Positions 13,925-26,492 of a stretch of 64,000 nucleotides of DNA are shown here, piece after piece. Position 1 is the stretch's first letter, and each line of letters starts with the position of its first letter. The notes beneath the pieces were generated by a model. That model was not told where the DNA came from and did not search any database. It saw only the letters and a program-made list of their open reading frames with translations. The position numbers were made by a program, and so were the translations under genes. The DNA comes from Caprimulgus europaeus (taxonomy: Eukaryota > Chordata > Aves > Caprimulgiformes > Caprimulgidae): positions 21,231,834-21,295,833 of the forward strand of contig OU015523.1 in assembly GCA_907165065.1 (NCBI GenBank). The letters run 5' to 3'.

Positions 13925-16570
13925 GCCTCCAAGTTACCCCAAACCATGTGTGAAACAGTAAAATGGAAGGGAAAAAAGCCCTAAACAAACCCAACAACAA
14001 AACAGCCAGGGCAATGGAGAGTGGCTTGGAGCACATAAAAGTTGATTTTCTCCCTTAAAATTCATAACCATGTTTTTCTTCCCTAGAGATATTCTTCATG
14101 TTCAGTGGCTTCACAACATTTCCTTTAGAAAAAGAAAACCTTGCATGTAAACACACTTGCATTTATCACCATCTACATTGGGACTTGACTAATTCAGGTG
14201 GGTAAATCTGTTTTAGAGACTATCATTGATAATCCACTGAGAAGAAAACACTGATCGTCATCTTGAACCAAAACCTGACATGATCTTTTGCTTCTTCTTT
14301 TGGAAAAAAACCCCAGCAAAGTAAACCTCAAACCAAATAACCCACCATGGAAATTACAGACACCCCCCCAAAACAAGAAAGCAGAGCTGACTAGATTCTT
14401 AATTCTAGATACCTGAAAATCTGTTCTCTTCCTCATATTAATGTAGAACTTTCTTCGGAGGACAAAGCAGAAGGGAGTTGTCTTACTAGGCATTCTCACT
14501 CGCTTCTGTTGTCTTTCAAGGACTGCTGTTTTAAAAGACTGGCAAGTATTTTTTTTCTTGCCTCACATTCACAAGACAATATTAGAAGTTGTTTAAACCC
14601 AGTTCAGCCAATTGGAAATGACCCATCAACATCAGCATCACAGAATCAGGCCCTGAGACCTTGTTCAGAAGTGGTGGAGGAAAAAAAAGAAAAAAGAGAC
14701 TACTTTAAAATCATCCAAGCAAAAAATGAGTAAAAACAGGCATTCATGAAATGTTATTGTCCAAGATAGAATAGCAGAGGCTGAGGAGAACAAACAATAT
14801 AAATAGAGAACATGTTTTTCCTTGCCTGCTTCACAATAGCTAAGATTCTTTAAAAAAAGAATAGGTAGAAAGATAAGACATGCATGCCTGATACTGAAGA
14901 AAAGACTGTTTGTACCCAGCACACTGGATAAATTGTTCAAGAACAGTTCAGCCATGTCAAAAAATGACCCTCTCATGTTGCCAAGGTCAGCCAGACCTGT
15001 AGTCAGTGTTAGTCAAAGGTCATCACCACTTGCATATTTTAAATATATTCACCTGATTTCTCCAAGGACTTCACAAACTTAGTACAGACCAGTTGTGTAG
15101 GGGATTTTAGCTGTGGTATGGTATGGTTTGCAGGTGTTTTACTGATGGATTAAGAGCTGTAGGCAATACTCAGCCCAGTGCTGAAGACTATCAGAAAGCC
15201 TATATGCTGCTGCGAACCCCAATTACAGACCTAAGCAGGACCATGGTAGGTATGTGCTGGGTGTACATATGAGGTCTGTTTGCTCACTCACATACATACA
15301 CATCACTGTGTGACACAAATAATCAACTTACCCAGCTGGGACTGTTGCTCTATAACCAGCACAAGGGCTTTTATGTGCCAACCAGACCCACTGAATCTCT
15401 GTGTATTTTTTAATACCAAGAAAGAAAAGGAGAGGTCTGACCCCTACACTCTTAATTCCTGGTTAAAGTTCCACTTCATTCCTAGTGTTCAAGACAACAT
15501 TTGTTTTAATCTCAGCCTGATCTCTGGAAGACCTTCTAATGTTTAACATAGCAAGGAAAATATTCACATAAGCCTATTCCCATGGAAATTTATTGTACAG
15601 GTGCATCCTGAGAAGTAGTTTACTTGAACAGGAAAAACAACAACAATGCATTACAATGTAAATTAAATGCATGATGTTAGTTAGTCTTCCACTCAAGCAA
15701 TTCCCATTGTTATTTTGGTTTACTGATCATCAGAGGAATGCTGAAAAGCAGCAGCTTCTAAACATCTGCTAATCAATTATATTATTTATCTAATTCCATA
15801 GTTTTATTTTAAAATACTGATCAGAAGAAATTTTAGGATAAATTTATAGCTAAAATTGTCTGATCCTTGCATTGAAAATGTGTGGAGCTATATCGTGGCA
15901 AAAATTAGACAAATTGCTTTATAGTCCTTACCTGTGTGTAAAGAGAGTTAAAAAATAAAAATTAAAAAGGAACAGTTGAAATATCCAGTGGGATTTACTT
16001 CACGGAATCTCTTTCTTTCCAAACATATAAGCTGCTCTTTTGAGAAAGATGCTTTGCAGAACATACATAGAAGAGAAAGCTGAGCTGGAATGCCTCACCC
16101 GAAATGGGAAAGAAATAACATTCTGCAATACCATGATCCCCAACATTACTTCACAACAACTCTGGCAAAGACTCTCCCAGTTCTTGTAGAATTATTGCCT
16201 TCAGACAATAAGGTTTGTTTCTGTGGTTGTCTTATTTTTCTAAAGGAGACCCATGTGTAACTATACCCACACATCCATTGCATACTCTGACTAGGCAGGA
16301 TCCCTGTGCAGCACCAAGGAAAACTCAGAGCAGGCAAAGGAATTATGCTATTTTAAACTTGCAGTAGCTTTGTCCCATGATGTCTAGTCAACAGATCTGC
16401 ATCGTTGCTAATTGGCTGTCTGGTCTCATCTGTCCACAGTTGAAAGATAAAAGTGTGAAACAAACTCCTCTAGGTTTTAGGGCCAGAATAAAGTTCAACT
16501 CATTGCCACGTGGGTTTTTTACAGTGTTTTCAGAACCTGAATACTGAGTAGATTTCCACAGAACCCTTTT

Positions 16571-16655
16571 AGGGACAGGGTGGTCATTGTGGGGAAAAAA
16601 AAAACTTCCATAGGAAGTTGGTTTTCTTTCCCCCACAATGAACACACTGTCCCCT
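16571..16655. repeat. Long quasi-palindromic hairpin
   Basis: The left arm (16571-16609) and right arm (16612-16655) are near-complete reverse complements. Reading outside to inside, both contain GGGACAG, then a GT-rich bridge, TCATTGTGGGG, an A-rich stretch and AACTTCC, with only a 2-base turn (AT) between the arms. Most of about 39 positions pair, with a few mismatches and small length differences in the A-rich part. Because it is nearly palindromic, both strands give similar open frames here. It could be a fold-back inverted duplication, a tiny non-autonomous palindromic element, or a transcribed hairpin RNA. No clear target-site duplication flanks it. Confidence 0.8.
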
Positions 16656-16660
16656 CCTCT

Positions 16661-16707
16661 AAAAAAATGAAAGAAAAAAGAAAAAAAAAGCAAAAAAAAA
16701 AAAAAAA
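16661..16707 (+). repeat. A-rich low-complexity tract
   Basis: AAAG/AAAAAG-type purine tract ending in A16 at 16692-16707, directly to the right of the palindromic hairpin. Confidence 0.9.
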
Positions 16708-17584
16708 GCACCCTGGAAATCCCAGAGTAAGATTTTCTCTTTCGCATTCCACAGTATGCCAGCAGTTCATGACACTACAGTGGCTGAGGTGAGAGGGGAA
16801 CAGCATGTCCAGTACTCAATAGAGAAATAAAGAGAATGGAGAGGGAGGAGAGAAGAACCTTTTCTTCAGTGACCAACAACAACAGAAATCAAAGTGAAAC
16901 AAGATCAGAATGTGTTTGGAACCTCTAATATTTGCAATTGTTGCAGAACCCAAGTACTTCTCTGCTGAAGCCAGGACTTTTTAATTTCCAGATTTTCTAT
17001 TAACTGCACCTGCCAATGATTTCTCACTAAGAAAGTTTTTGTTTATATGTTATGTTTTTGTATACTGGAACTAAAGTGACTGTAATGTGCAATTACTCTC
17101 CTACCTCAAGAGTGGTCTAGCAGAGTTCAAGACACAAACAAGCAGTGCTGAGACTCACTCTACCTTTTTCATGGCCATTTCATCAGACACATGCTGAAAG
17201 CACCTTCCTCTTCTGTTAGAGATGCAGAGGGTGCTTAACATCCCACACTTGTGTTCCTGTGCTGCATGCACATAGTTCTTGTTTATTTGAACAAGGATTT
17301 CTAACTTAAAGCTTTAAAGCCAGCCCGTGCCACTTTCTGCGCCCAAGCTAGGACACAGAGTTCTCTGCACCACAGAGCTGCAGCAGCTGTCTCAGCTAGG
17401 ACAGGTATTATCCAATTGCAGAAGTGCTTTTTGCACTACCCTTCCCACCCTTCCTCTCCTCCCAACATCTGTGGGCACACAGCTGTGAGCGACCCTCACT
17501 GAACATGTGCTAAGGCAGGAACAGCAAAATGAGGCTGCTGTGGAAGGACCTGACAGCCACCTGCCCATATCAACATGGCAGGAA

Positions 17585-17888
17585 TTGAGGAGATGGAGCC
17601 ACATTCTCGCATGGGTGTATGGCAGGATGAGACACAATGGCTGAAAGTTGAAACAAGAGGGTTTCAGGCTGGATATAAGGAGCAATTTTTGCTCCATGAA
17701 GGCAGGCAGGCAGTGGAAGAGGCTGCCCAGAAAGGGTGTGAAGGCTCCATCACTAGAGGCTTTCAAGAGCTACCTGGACAAAGCCTGGAGCAGCTTGGTC
17801 CAATCTGACAGGTGACCCTACTTTGATCTCGAGGTTGGACTAGAGACCTCTTGACATCCCTTCCAACCTAAATCACATTATGGTCCTT
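17585..17888 (+). mobile_element. CR1 LINE fragment, 3' portion, 5'-truncated
   Basis: The sequence follows the 3' region of avian CR1 in order. It begins with GAGATGGAGCCA, then GGCAGGATGAGACACAATGG, GGCAGTGGAAGAGGCTGCCCAG, CATCACTAGAGGCTTTCAAG and AGCTACCTGGACAAAGCCTG. It ends with GAGGTTGGACTAGAGACCTC and CATCCCTTCCAACCTAAATC. The copy is diverged, lacks a clean octamer tail and carries only the last 0.3 kb, so it is an inactive 5'-truncated insertion like most avian CR1 copies. The open frames across it are not genes. The identification is from memory of the CR1 consensus; the subfamily is not assigned. Confidence 0.92.
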
Positions 17889-19421
17889 TGAAAAGAAGTA
17901 AGTAAATTCAAAAGTTTGGTTTCTGTGAACACCTGTCCTCACTCTGGTGCATCAGAGCTGCGATCACAAGAGAAAGCAGGTATTTCCTTCTTCAAAGTAC
18001 TCCCACTCATGAGTGCTTTGTAAACGCAAAGGCTTAGATGCTCCCTGGCCCCTTTGTGCAGGGAGCACACTGGGGGCTTTCAGAAGACCAGGCTGTACCA
18101 TTTTGAAACGTGGAGAAGCTCAGGCTGCTTTTGGATGTGTGCTGGCCTCTCTGTATCTCAGTGCAAGATCTTCTTGTAACACGCAGGCAGTTAGTCATTT
18201 GTCGCTGACAAAACAGAACCTATGCCGGTTACAAGCAAAAGCCTCAAAGGCTTAATTATTCAATGGAGAGATTCTCAATAAACACCTTGTAACACAGTAA
18301 AAATGCATTTTTTTGACACCTTTGCAATACCAATATTTAATAATATCCTTCAGAGGAAAGATACTTGCAAGCCTACATATCGTTTCAATTAAGATGTAAA
18401 CAGACATAAAACTACTTAAGCAGAAAATACAATGTATTTTTGAACAGCTTATAACTTAAGATCATAAAACTGAGAGTGACTGTGGGGCTCACAGCCTATC
18501 ACTTGTTTGAACTCAAATAAATGTTAACAAAATTGACTGGCTCAATTCAGTCAGTCTCATGCTATTCCACAACTGCCTTACGGAGACCACCCCTGTACTT
18601 TATATCCTTGCCATGATTCTCCACAGAAAACTTAGAAACCAAAAAGCCAAAAGGCAAAGAGGTTTCAGAACAAGATCAAGGCTGAAACAAAACCACAAGA
18701 TTGTCCGGGGAGACTTGAATTAATTTTCCATCCACTTTATTTATTCAGTGGATGAACACAGTCTTCATTTTCCAGAGAGATGGATTTTGAATACAAACAT
18801 GTTTTTTGGTAAACCTCAAAATAAGTGAAGAGGCTTTCCACAGCTCAGACCAGAATAATATAATATTTTATACTTCAGACTTTGGAATTTCTCATTAGAA
18901 ACCATCTTCTTTTTAAAGCCGCAGATCAATGTCATTATTACCATGCCACAACTGTTACCATTGTGACTCTTCATTCTTACATATATATACCAAATGTATT
19001 TTTAAAAGGAGGAGGGGGAAGCGATCCCATACAAGCAAATAACACAATAATCAGTTATCTTCAGGGCATGTATTAGTAATTTCTCAAAATCCAAACAAAA
19101 ACCCCCAGTACCACTGCATCCGTGGCATGAGGGATAGTTGCAGGTAGGTATGCTGCCTACCAACACCCAGTGGGTGGTCAAAAGCATTTGACCTTCCCCC
19201 AGCAGCACAGAGGGCTCCGGGTGTGCAGCTGGCTACAGCCTCTCTGGCTGGAGGTGGTGGGTGTTGGAGGCTGCTGGGAGCTGCCAGTCTAGTACCTGCA
19301 CCCCGACTGCTGGGCTCTGAGCCGGCTCCATAAAACTCAACCAGATAAAATCAAGCTTTTCAAATATACACCTGGGGATCATGCAGAGCAGCGCGACTAC
19401 GTAACTGAGTTAGGTATAACA

Positions 19422-19453
19422 TTTCTCATCCTAATACCTTTAAGGATGAGAAA
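19422..19453. repeat. Perfect 11-bp inverted repeat
   Basis: TTTCTCATCCT and AGGATGAGAAA are separated by 10 bases. The stem is short and AT-rich, with no other context. Confidence 0.5.
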
Positions 19454-20820
19454 ATTACTGCTCATTATGCTAAGTAATGCCTTATATCAGCATGTAAATA
19501 ACTTTTCTTTGTAAGCAATCACCAAAGCATTCTCAACAGAAAATTAATATATCTGATTTGTTTATGTATTCATCCTAATTTAGGGCAGAAAGACTTTAAA
19601 CTGAAACTAGATATGAAAGTGTGTCACTACATTTTTTCTGATTTACGTGTTAGGATCCATATATATTCATACTTACACACACAGTATTACATACTCTGTC
19701 TCTGTGATGGGCTGAATCAGATAAGATGTTAAATATACAGTTTTGTGCTGTATGTTACAAGAGGTTTCACTGATCTCCCTATTTCTGACAGCCATAGTTT
19801 TGGTGGGAAATTAAAAGTTAATTTTGTTTTTTTGTCCTTTTGTCTTCTTCCTTATCAGTAGTGCCTCTGAGGCATGCTGAAGTATGCTGAAAGTGACCTT
19901 CAGTTTATTCATATCATCCTGACACAAGTGATTTAGCCTCCATACTTGTAGGAGTAAACATAAGAAACACCCACTGCCTGACAAATATTTCATCAGAATT
20001 CAGCCACACATTCGCTCCCAGGCACAGAGGGGAGGGTATGTTAGATGATGACCTCATTTAGTAAGGCATCATCATTTAAGTTCACCACTATTATATGCAC
20101 ACTAGTATTAGCTTTTGCAATCTCAACCCCTATCTTCTTGTCTCCCTTTGAAGGTTGCTACGTTTTGTGGCCTCTTCCACACGCAGCTGTCACGCGGTAA
20201 GTTTGCGGTGCTGTGATTTCAAAGATGGATACAGATCTTTAACCAAACCTGATTAGGACAAGAACTTCCCCATTTTTCAAAACTACTTGTCTGAGCAAGC
20301 AGACACGCAAATTTTGAGTGCTTAAACATAGAGAAGCTAGACAAATTACACTGGAAAGAGTGCAACCCCACAAACACCACCCTGAAGAGAACGTGTTGAT
20401 GCACGCCGTGCACCCAGCTCTGCTGGGGCTTGTATTTTTTGGGACAGTAGTGGTACCACTGCTTGCAATGGTCAAAAACTCTGGGCCATTAAATCCAGCT
20501 GGGTGACCTCTGCACTCACGTCTAATCTCATGTGGCAGCCCTTTGCTGGACTGGAGCTTGGAGGGCAGTGGAAAGAATTTTTAATATGTTAATCAGTTGC
20601 AACTTGTAGATTTGAAGGCCTGTACAGTGAGGCAATGGTAGTAGCTTAATTGATAGAATGCAAATGTGAAAAGCAACAGAGATGAAAAAAAATGATGGAG
20701 ATAAGGGCTTTAGTCACTGATTGGGGAAAAAAAAATCTTTAAAAAGGAAACAAAAATCTGGGATGTAGGAATCAGCTGAGTCAAACAGACTCTTGAAGAC
20801 AACTTCTGAAAGATGTTAAT

Positions 20821-20850
20821 ACTCAGAGTATCAGACAGTATACTCTGAGT
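20821..20850. repeat. Perfect 11-bp inverted repeat
   Basis: ACTCAGAGTAT and ATACTCTGAGT are separated by 8 bases (CAGACAGT). The arms are exact reverse complements. It may be a fold-back structure or a dimeric protein site; function unknown. Confidence 0.6.
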
Positions 20851-23385
20851 TTTACCAGACAGAAGTCACAGGATTATTAAGAAAGGTGATTTCAGCAATA
20901 CCATATCACCCAGATCTGGGCTGGAAAACCATGTTAAAAAACAGAAGACTAGTGTAGCAGACACAGCAAAGGCCATGAGGTACAAAAGGAAGAACAGATG
21001 CAGCAGAGAGGCTTTCTGAGTGCTTTAGTATAGTATGGAAAAAATAAAGTGCCTATAAAAAATAATAATAAAAGACAACCTCAGAGCTACCTAATCCAAG
21101 AGAAGCTCAAGCCCGTTCTCAAACAGCAACCAAATCAAAATTCAGCTTTGACTGCAGATGACACCCCCACAAACCTTTATCTGGCAATGGCCATTTAATG
21201 TCAGTGCACACCGGTATGTGCACTCCTGGGCAGAGTGCTGCTGCAGCATTCATCCGGACAGCACCAAAACGACCATTGTTTTGAAAGGACTTTATCATGC
21301 TCACCAGAGAGCGGGCAACAGCTAACTCTTCCATTCGGTTTGGTGATTTAATACGCTGCTTACAGTTGCCCATGTGCTGTATTTCCATGCATTACCTTCC
21401 CTGCTGACTCTGCAGCAGATAAGGAACTAAACCAGCTGGAAGTGCCTGCTTGCTCCTGGCTCAGCAAGAATGCCCCAGATGACTCCCTGGACATGGAGTC
21501 AAAGCTTACAGATTTGAACCACTGTCCATATCATTCTAGCTCCTCTTTGCTAAGAGTATCTCCCATCTTCTGGTGAAAGCTTTGACAGACGGTGCAGAGT
21601 TTTAAGTGTCCTTCAAAAACACCTAGTCATGTAGCACCATTCTATCACATACAATGGAAAAGAAAAATCCCCTAAAGTTATGGGAACCTCTCTTTCTGAC
21701 TCACATTTACCCACTCCTAAGCCTTTGCATGCTGTTGTAGTTCTTGACAAGCTGTTTTCATTTCACATCAGATCCATGTTTTGACTCAACACTAACAGAA
21801 GTAAAGGTCACAGAAACATGACCTGGCTATTTAGCCTTCCAGAGGAGATTTCTCATTGAATTTCAGGGGGAAAAAAAAAAAATGTTAGAGCCACGTATTG
21901 GTCATTAAAAAAAAAAAACCAAAATCCTCCAAAGAGCAGGTAACTATTAGTGACCAGTTACAACAAAACTGATATCAGAAGAATCAGTTTACTTCAATTT
22001 ACACTTAGTTTAGCATATTTTGAATAAAGATCTACCATACGAGGGAGAACTTTTCAGTGCAAAATGCATTAACAATTTTATCATTCAACAATATTACATG
22101 TGGGGTTTTCCCCTTATTATCAAGGAAAAAGACAAACTTGCAAAAAACATATTTTGAAGAGGCTATACCTACCAGAGCCACCTCATCTAGCATGGTGAGA
22201 ACAAGATTCAAGACCTGGCCATGTATATACAGCAATGAGGAACACAAGCAACTTCATGAACTTAAAGATCCCACTTCAATGAGACTGCTCAACTGCTTAA
22301 AGTATTTGAAGGACCCAAGGCTAATTCAGCTGATCCCTAGAAAACCTGAACTCTAGTGGCCAAAGCCTCCCTGTTACTATTTTGACATAAATATTTATAA
22401 AGAAAGAAAAAGTAACAAATGCAATAGGCATGTAGATGCCAATTCAGATAGTGGAAACACATACCTCAATCCTGCTGCAAGTGCTTCAAGCCCACCAGCA
22501 TATCAGAAGGTGAGGAGGATCTCAGCCTACGAAGGTACTTTCCTGAATCAGGGCACAGAACATGCACACAGAGACACTTCGCATTTCAATACACAGCTGC
22601 TCTGAGGACATCTCTGGCCTTGCATGTCACTCCCCATCAACACAGAAACGTCTTCTACAGTAACAGGACCTTCCAGAAAAAGAAAAAAAGTTGGAGTTTG
22701 GGGATTTTTTGTTTGTTTGTTTTTTAAAACTGAAACCTAATCTCGACTTGTGTACTTGAACCAGAATCCATTTTCTATTAATCCATTCAGGGATCAAAAA
22801 CATAGCCTGTAACTAACCTGTGTAATTTAACTTGTAGCTTTAGTTTTGAATATTATATTCCTACAACAAATGATTTTTTTGCAGAAACTATTTAGCAAAC
22901 CATGCTATGTAGCACATAAATCAAACAGAAATGGAAGCAAAACTAATGAAGGACTAATAGCCAGCAAATTAGTCACTGAGCTCTATACAATGCCTTCTCG
23001 CCAACACAAGGTGTTACATCAGAATAATTGTGACAGTTTTTTCCCCCGCCTTGTTTTTGTTTTCCTTTAAAGGGAGGGGTTTGCTTGATATATCATCATC
23101 TCACTAGTAAAAACACCTTTAATTAAATTTTATATACACTTTATACATACACATATATAAAATATAAGCACAGACAAACACACACTCTGTATTTCCACTT
23201 CCATTTTGAAGACATCATCAACAAATTCACATTTTGCAAACAGTTTAATTTCTGAATGGTTTCTCCTCCCTTTCTGCCAGTCTCCTGCAGGGTTTTTGTT
23301 CTGTAAAGGGCCAATACAGCAGCAAAGGTGATAGCCTGGAATATTTTGACAGATATATAACAGCTAAATCCAACTGAATTGCGTT

Positions 23386-23404
23386 AAAAAAAAAAAAAAA
23401 AAAA
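23386..23404 (+). repeat. A19 homopolymer
   Basis: Nineteen consecutive A in AT-rich surroundings. No retroposed gene body is recognised upstream. Confidence 0.9.
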
Positions 23405-23568
23405 TCATATCAACTCCCTTAGGAATTACTCTTTAAAATTTAGATTCAAATGTGAAAGAGCAGAATAAATTACATCAAGAGCTCATCTAATACATTTTAA
23501 AAAATCAGCTACCCTTATTGAAAAAATTGTATTTTGTAATAGATTAAAAATTCCAACCATCCTTATTA

Positions 23569-23794
23569 ATGCTTTTTATTCCATCTACCCAGTTTTTCCT
23601 CTTCCTTCCATATTTCTTCTGCTTGCTTTACATATCGAGTCTCTGCTTCTTTTCCTCCTTGCTGACCTACCCTACATACCTCCATGCATTAAATATTTCT
23701 TTTCTTAAAAGCCTTCTCTTCTTGCTTCCCTCTTTCTTTATTTTGAACTGGTTTTGGCACATTTTCCTAGGCTCAATCTTCTCATCTCTCACAG
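23569..23794 (+). other. Long pyrimidine-rich tract ending at an acceptor-like AG
   Basis: About 225 bases in which the plus strand is dominated by C and T (CTTCC, TTTTCC, CTTCTTGC blocks). It ends in CTCATCTCTCACAG, a good match to a polypyrimidine tract plus 3' splice site. The frame at 23754-24113 continues beyond it for about 105 codons without a stop but has no recognisable domain. It could be the acceptor of an unrecognised plus-strand exon, or simply low-complexity sequence. Confidence 0.3.
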
Positions 23795-24435
23795 TTTAGG
23801 TACTACACTGTGTAGGATGGTTTTCAGACTCCTACTCCTACCCCACGTGGCACCACAGAGCAGGTGGTCCCTGCAGGGTGCCCTGGCATGCTGCGTTCAG
23901 CACACCAGGCTGGCTTTTGGGTCAGGAACACCACCTTTACGTGCTGGTTACCTTCAACACATGGGTAGGGAAGGAACCCTTCTACTTGACCCAAACAAGC
24001 AGAGGAGCATTGTGAGGGATGATGTTGTGCGCTGCCCTGACACCCCAGGCACAAGAGTTCAGTCTCACTCTCCAATTGCAACACTTATTCTTCTAGTCCT
24101 TGCCCTGTCCTAGCTCTGGTCTAATTTTGTATTCACACAGGAGTTGTTCTACACCTTATGGATCATCTCACAAAAAGGCACAGGCCCTAGTAGCAGCTTC
24201 AAGCTGCAAGCCTTCTGTGATTATGTGACCCTGCAGGGACACAGAGACCACCCTTCCTTGGCCCCTTGGACAGAGACTTGTCTCTCCCATGATCGCACAT
24301 CTCCCAAACACGGGGATTTCAGCAACTTGCACGCTCAGAAAGAGGGGCTGTGTGATCATGGCCACATCTGAGCTCCGGGACCACAAATACCACCAGTGTT
24401 CAGACACCATCTCTGCTCTGTAGGGATGCAGAGAT

Positions 24436-24461
24436 GCCAAAGCTGGCAGCCAAAGCTGGCA
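24436..24461 (+). repeat. Perfect 13-bp tandem duplication
   Basis: GCCAAAGCTGGCA occurs twice with no spacer (24436-24448 and 24449-24461). The perfect identity suggests a recent slippage duplication. Confidence 0.85.
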
Positions 24462-24711
24462 CTTGTGTGAGCTGAATCCTTGTGGAGCCTTGCTAGTTTG
24501 CAAAAGGTTGTCTGGAACCAGGCAGAGGAGGTAAACCCCTCTGCTTCAGATTGACCAGAATTAAGTATTCTGTTTTTAAATCCAGCCCTCCCAGTAAAAG
24601 CTCTTGTATACCTGTGAATGCCAGCACCATTCTGTTTGCCACACTGGCTTTGTAGGCAACAGCCTCAAGTGGCAGTTTTCACAGACACACATAAACTCAG
24701 GTGCACTGAGC

Positions 24712-24739
24712 CATGCACGAGCTCATGCATGAGCTCATG
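24712..24739. repeat. Tandem 12-bp palindromic unit
   Basis: Two adjacent 12-bp copies of CATGCAYGAGCT differ at one base and are followed by CATGA. A perfect 12-bp palindrome (CATGAGCTCATG) lies at 24728-24739. Confidence 0.7.
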
Positions 24740-26060
24740 ATCAGACTCGTGCAAGCCCTGCTAGTTTGTCTATTTATGGTATGTCCAAGTAACCTGTCAC
24801 CATGGCAGCTAAGCGGAGAGGAGAAAACGCTGCAGACCAGAGCAGATCAGACAGCAGTTCTTGTAAGACATAACCACAAGACTGTATGTCACATCCTCCC
24901 CTGGCTACTGCCATGACCTATTTATGATTTCTACCTGAAAGCTGTACAATGTGAAAAAGTTTTCTTAACATACCCAAACTGCACTCTTCAAAGATCTTAC
25001 ACTAGCAATAACGGAAAACAAGAACATAAAAGCAGGCCAGAAAATGGCAAAAAACTATTTAAACTAAAATAGAAAAACAAATCTCATTGAAGTTAACATT
25101 GTAAAATACGCTGCAGTGAGCCAGTCTAAGGTGAATGCACTCAGCTCACAGAGTGCCTCAAGCAACTTCAAAGGGGGAAAAAATAACACATTTAAAGTGT
25201 ACACGGAAGCAGCTCAAGGTTTGTCATCAGCACAGAAAACTGAAGAGTAGGAGAACACAGGATGGACGGCAGCAGAGGTCAGTCTGTCCTGGGCAGGTGT
25301 AGGTCACCACTGTGTTTTGCAACCTGGGGCTGTGGCTCTCAGCCTTCTCATTCCCTCCCGTGTTTTACTAAGCCTCATAAATCCACCCTGATGCCCCAGA
25401 GCAAGTGTGCTCCCCTCACCCAGCTGGCTGCCAGTGCTGTATTTCAAAGCAGGCAGCACTGCTGCAGTGGCTTTTTTGGGGGTGGTTGTGCTGCTGCAGC
25501 AGCCTGCTGCCTTAAGCAGGGTGCATCAGTTTTAGTGTTTTAATTCAGATTAACTAGTCTCCAAATTGCCCACATTTAGTGCACATTCATATTGTGAGGC
25601 AGTCTCATCGAGTAAAAGAAGTGGATTGCTTTTAAAACAAAGTTTAAGTGTAGGATGTGCTCCAGAGGCTCACCTGGTGTACTCCAACTGCTAGCAGGAG
25701 CTCAGCCTGCTAGCTAGTCCAAAGCCAAAACCCTCACAGCACACACAGTGGGACCCTGGCACCTCAGCACGACTTGTTTCCTACAGATCTACTCCTATTG
25801 CACTGCACCACTTGCCTAAGTCCAAAGTTTGGGGTCCCCAGCATATATATCATAAGACAAATAATGTCACGGACATTCCTTGTACTTCACCCTGGTTCAG
25901 TTAGAGGAGAACCCACTCTCTTGTGTACAACAATGTAATGACTACGAGAAATTGCACTAGAATCAAAACCAGAGGTCAGAAAGCAGATGCATCTCAGGAG
26001 GGAAAGAAATATCCTAGAGCTTTCAAGTTTTCACCAGCTTACTGACTTAAAGTTGCATTT

Positions 26061-26078
26061 CTTCTTCTTCTTCTTCTT
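26061..26078 (+). repeat. (CTT)6 simple repeat
   Basis: Six perfect CTT units, following a short T-run. Confidence 0.9.
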
Positions 26079-26468
26079 ACATGTATCACCAGTCTCATCA
26101 ACAGAACATTAAACATGCTACTATGATTTAAACTTTTTTTTCTGTGGCCATTTCCCACAGGGGATGCACAATCTGACATCCAGATGCTTTGGTAAAGGAC
26201 GGAACTATAGTGGCCTATTTCTGTAAGAATCAGCACCAGTGACCAAAGAGGTCATCACCAGCATTTGTGAACAAAAAGTGAGAAAGTGCTCAGATTTGCC
26301 TTCTTGGAGATCTCCTGGAAACAACCAAAGTCTAAAATTATAGTGGGGTTTTCTTTTTTTTTGCAGGATTGACCTTCTCCCCATGAAGCAGCTGAAGAAA
26401 CTCATCTCTCTTGATCAGATATAAAATTTGAGAAAGATACAGCATGTAGAGCCTGAGGTGCCAAAGGT

Positions 26469-26492
26469 CCCAGGCTGTTCCTACAGCCTGGG
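26469..26492. repeat. GC-rich 10-bp perfect hairpin with 4-base loop
   Basis: CCCAGGCTGT, loop TCCT, ACAGCCTGGG. It is a stable short stem, too short for a microRNA precursor. No other context suggests a role. Confidence 0.55.

Larger units (their letters stand above)
1..17584. other. Non-coding block, left part of window
   Basis: AT-rich sequence with no recognisable gene. Open frames are at most 145 codons, often overlap on both strands, and show no known domain or convincing exon structure. It contains the listed AAT microsatellite, small inverted repeats, A-runs and the 16.6 kb hairpin. Some stretches, for example 10.74-10.95 kb, are rich in homeodomain-like ATTA/TAAT cores and could be conserved non-coding DNA, but this cannot be judged from one sequence. 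The block is either intergenic DNA upstream of the 33 kb CpG island or intron of a gene whose exons I cannot recognise. Confidence 0.6.

Noticed and set aside
16580-16806. Overlapping frames on both strands with Lys-rich or Phe-rich translations
   Set aside because: They are explained by the palindromic hairpin and the A-rich tract, not by coding sequence.
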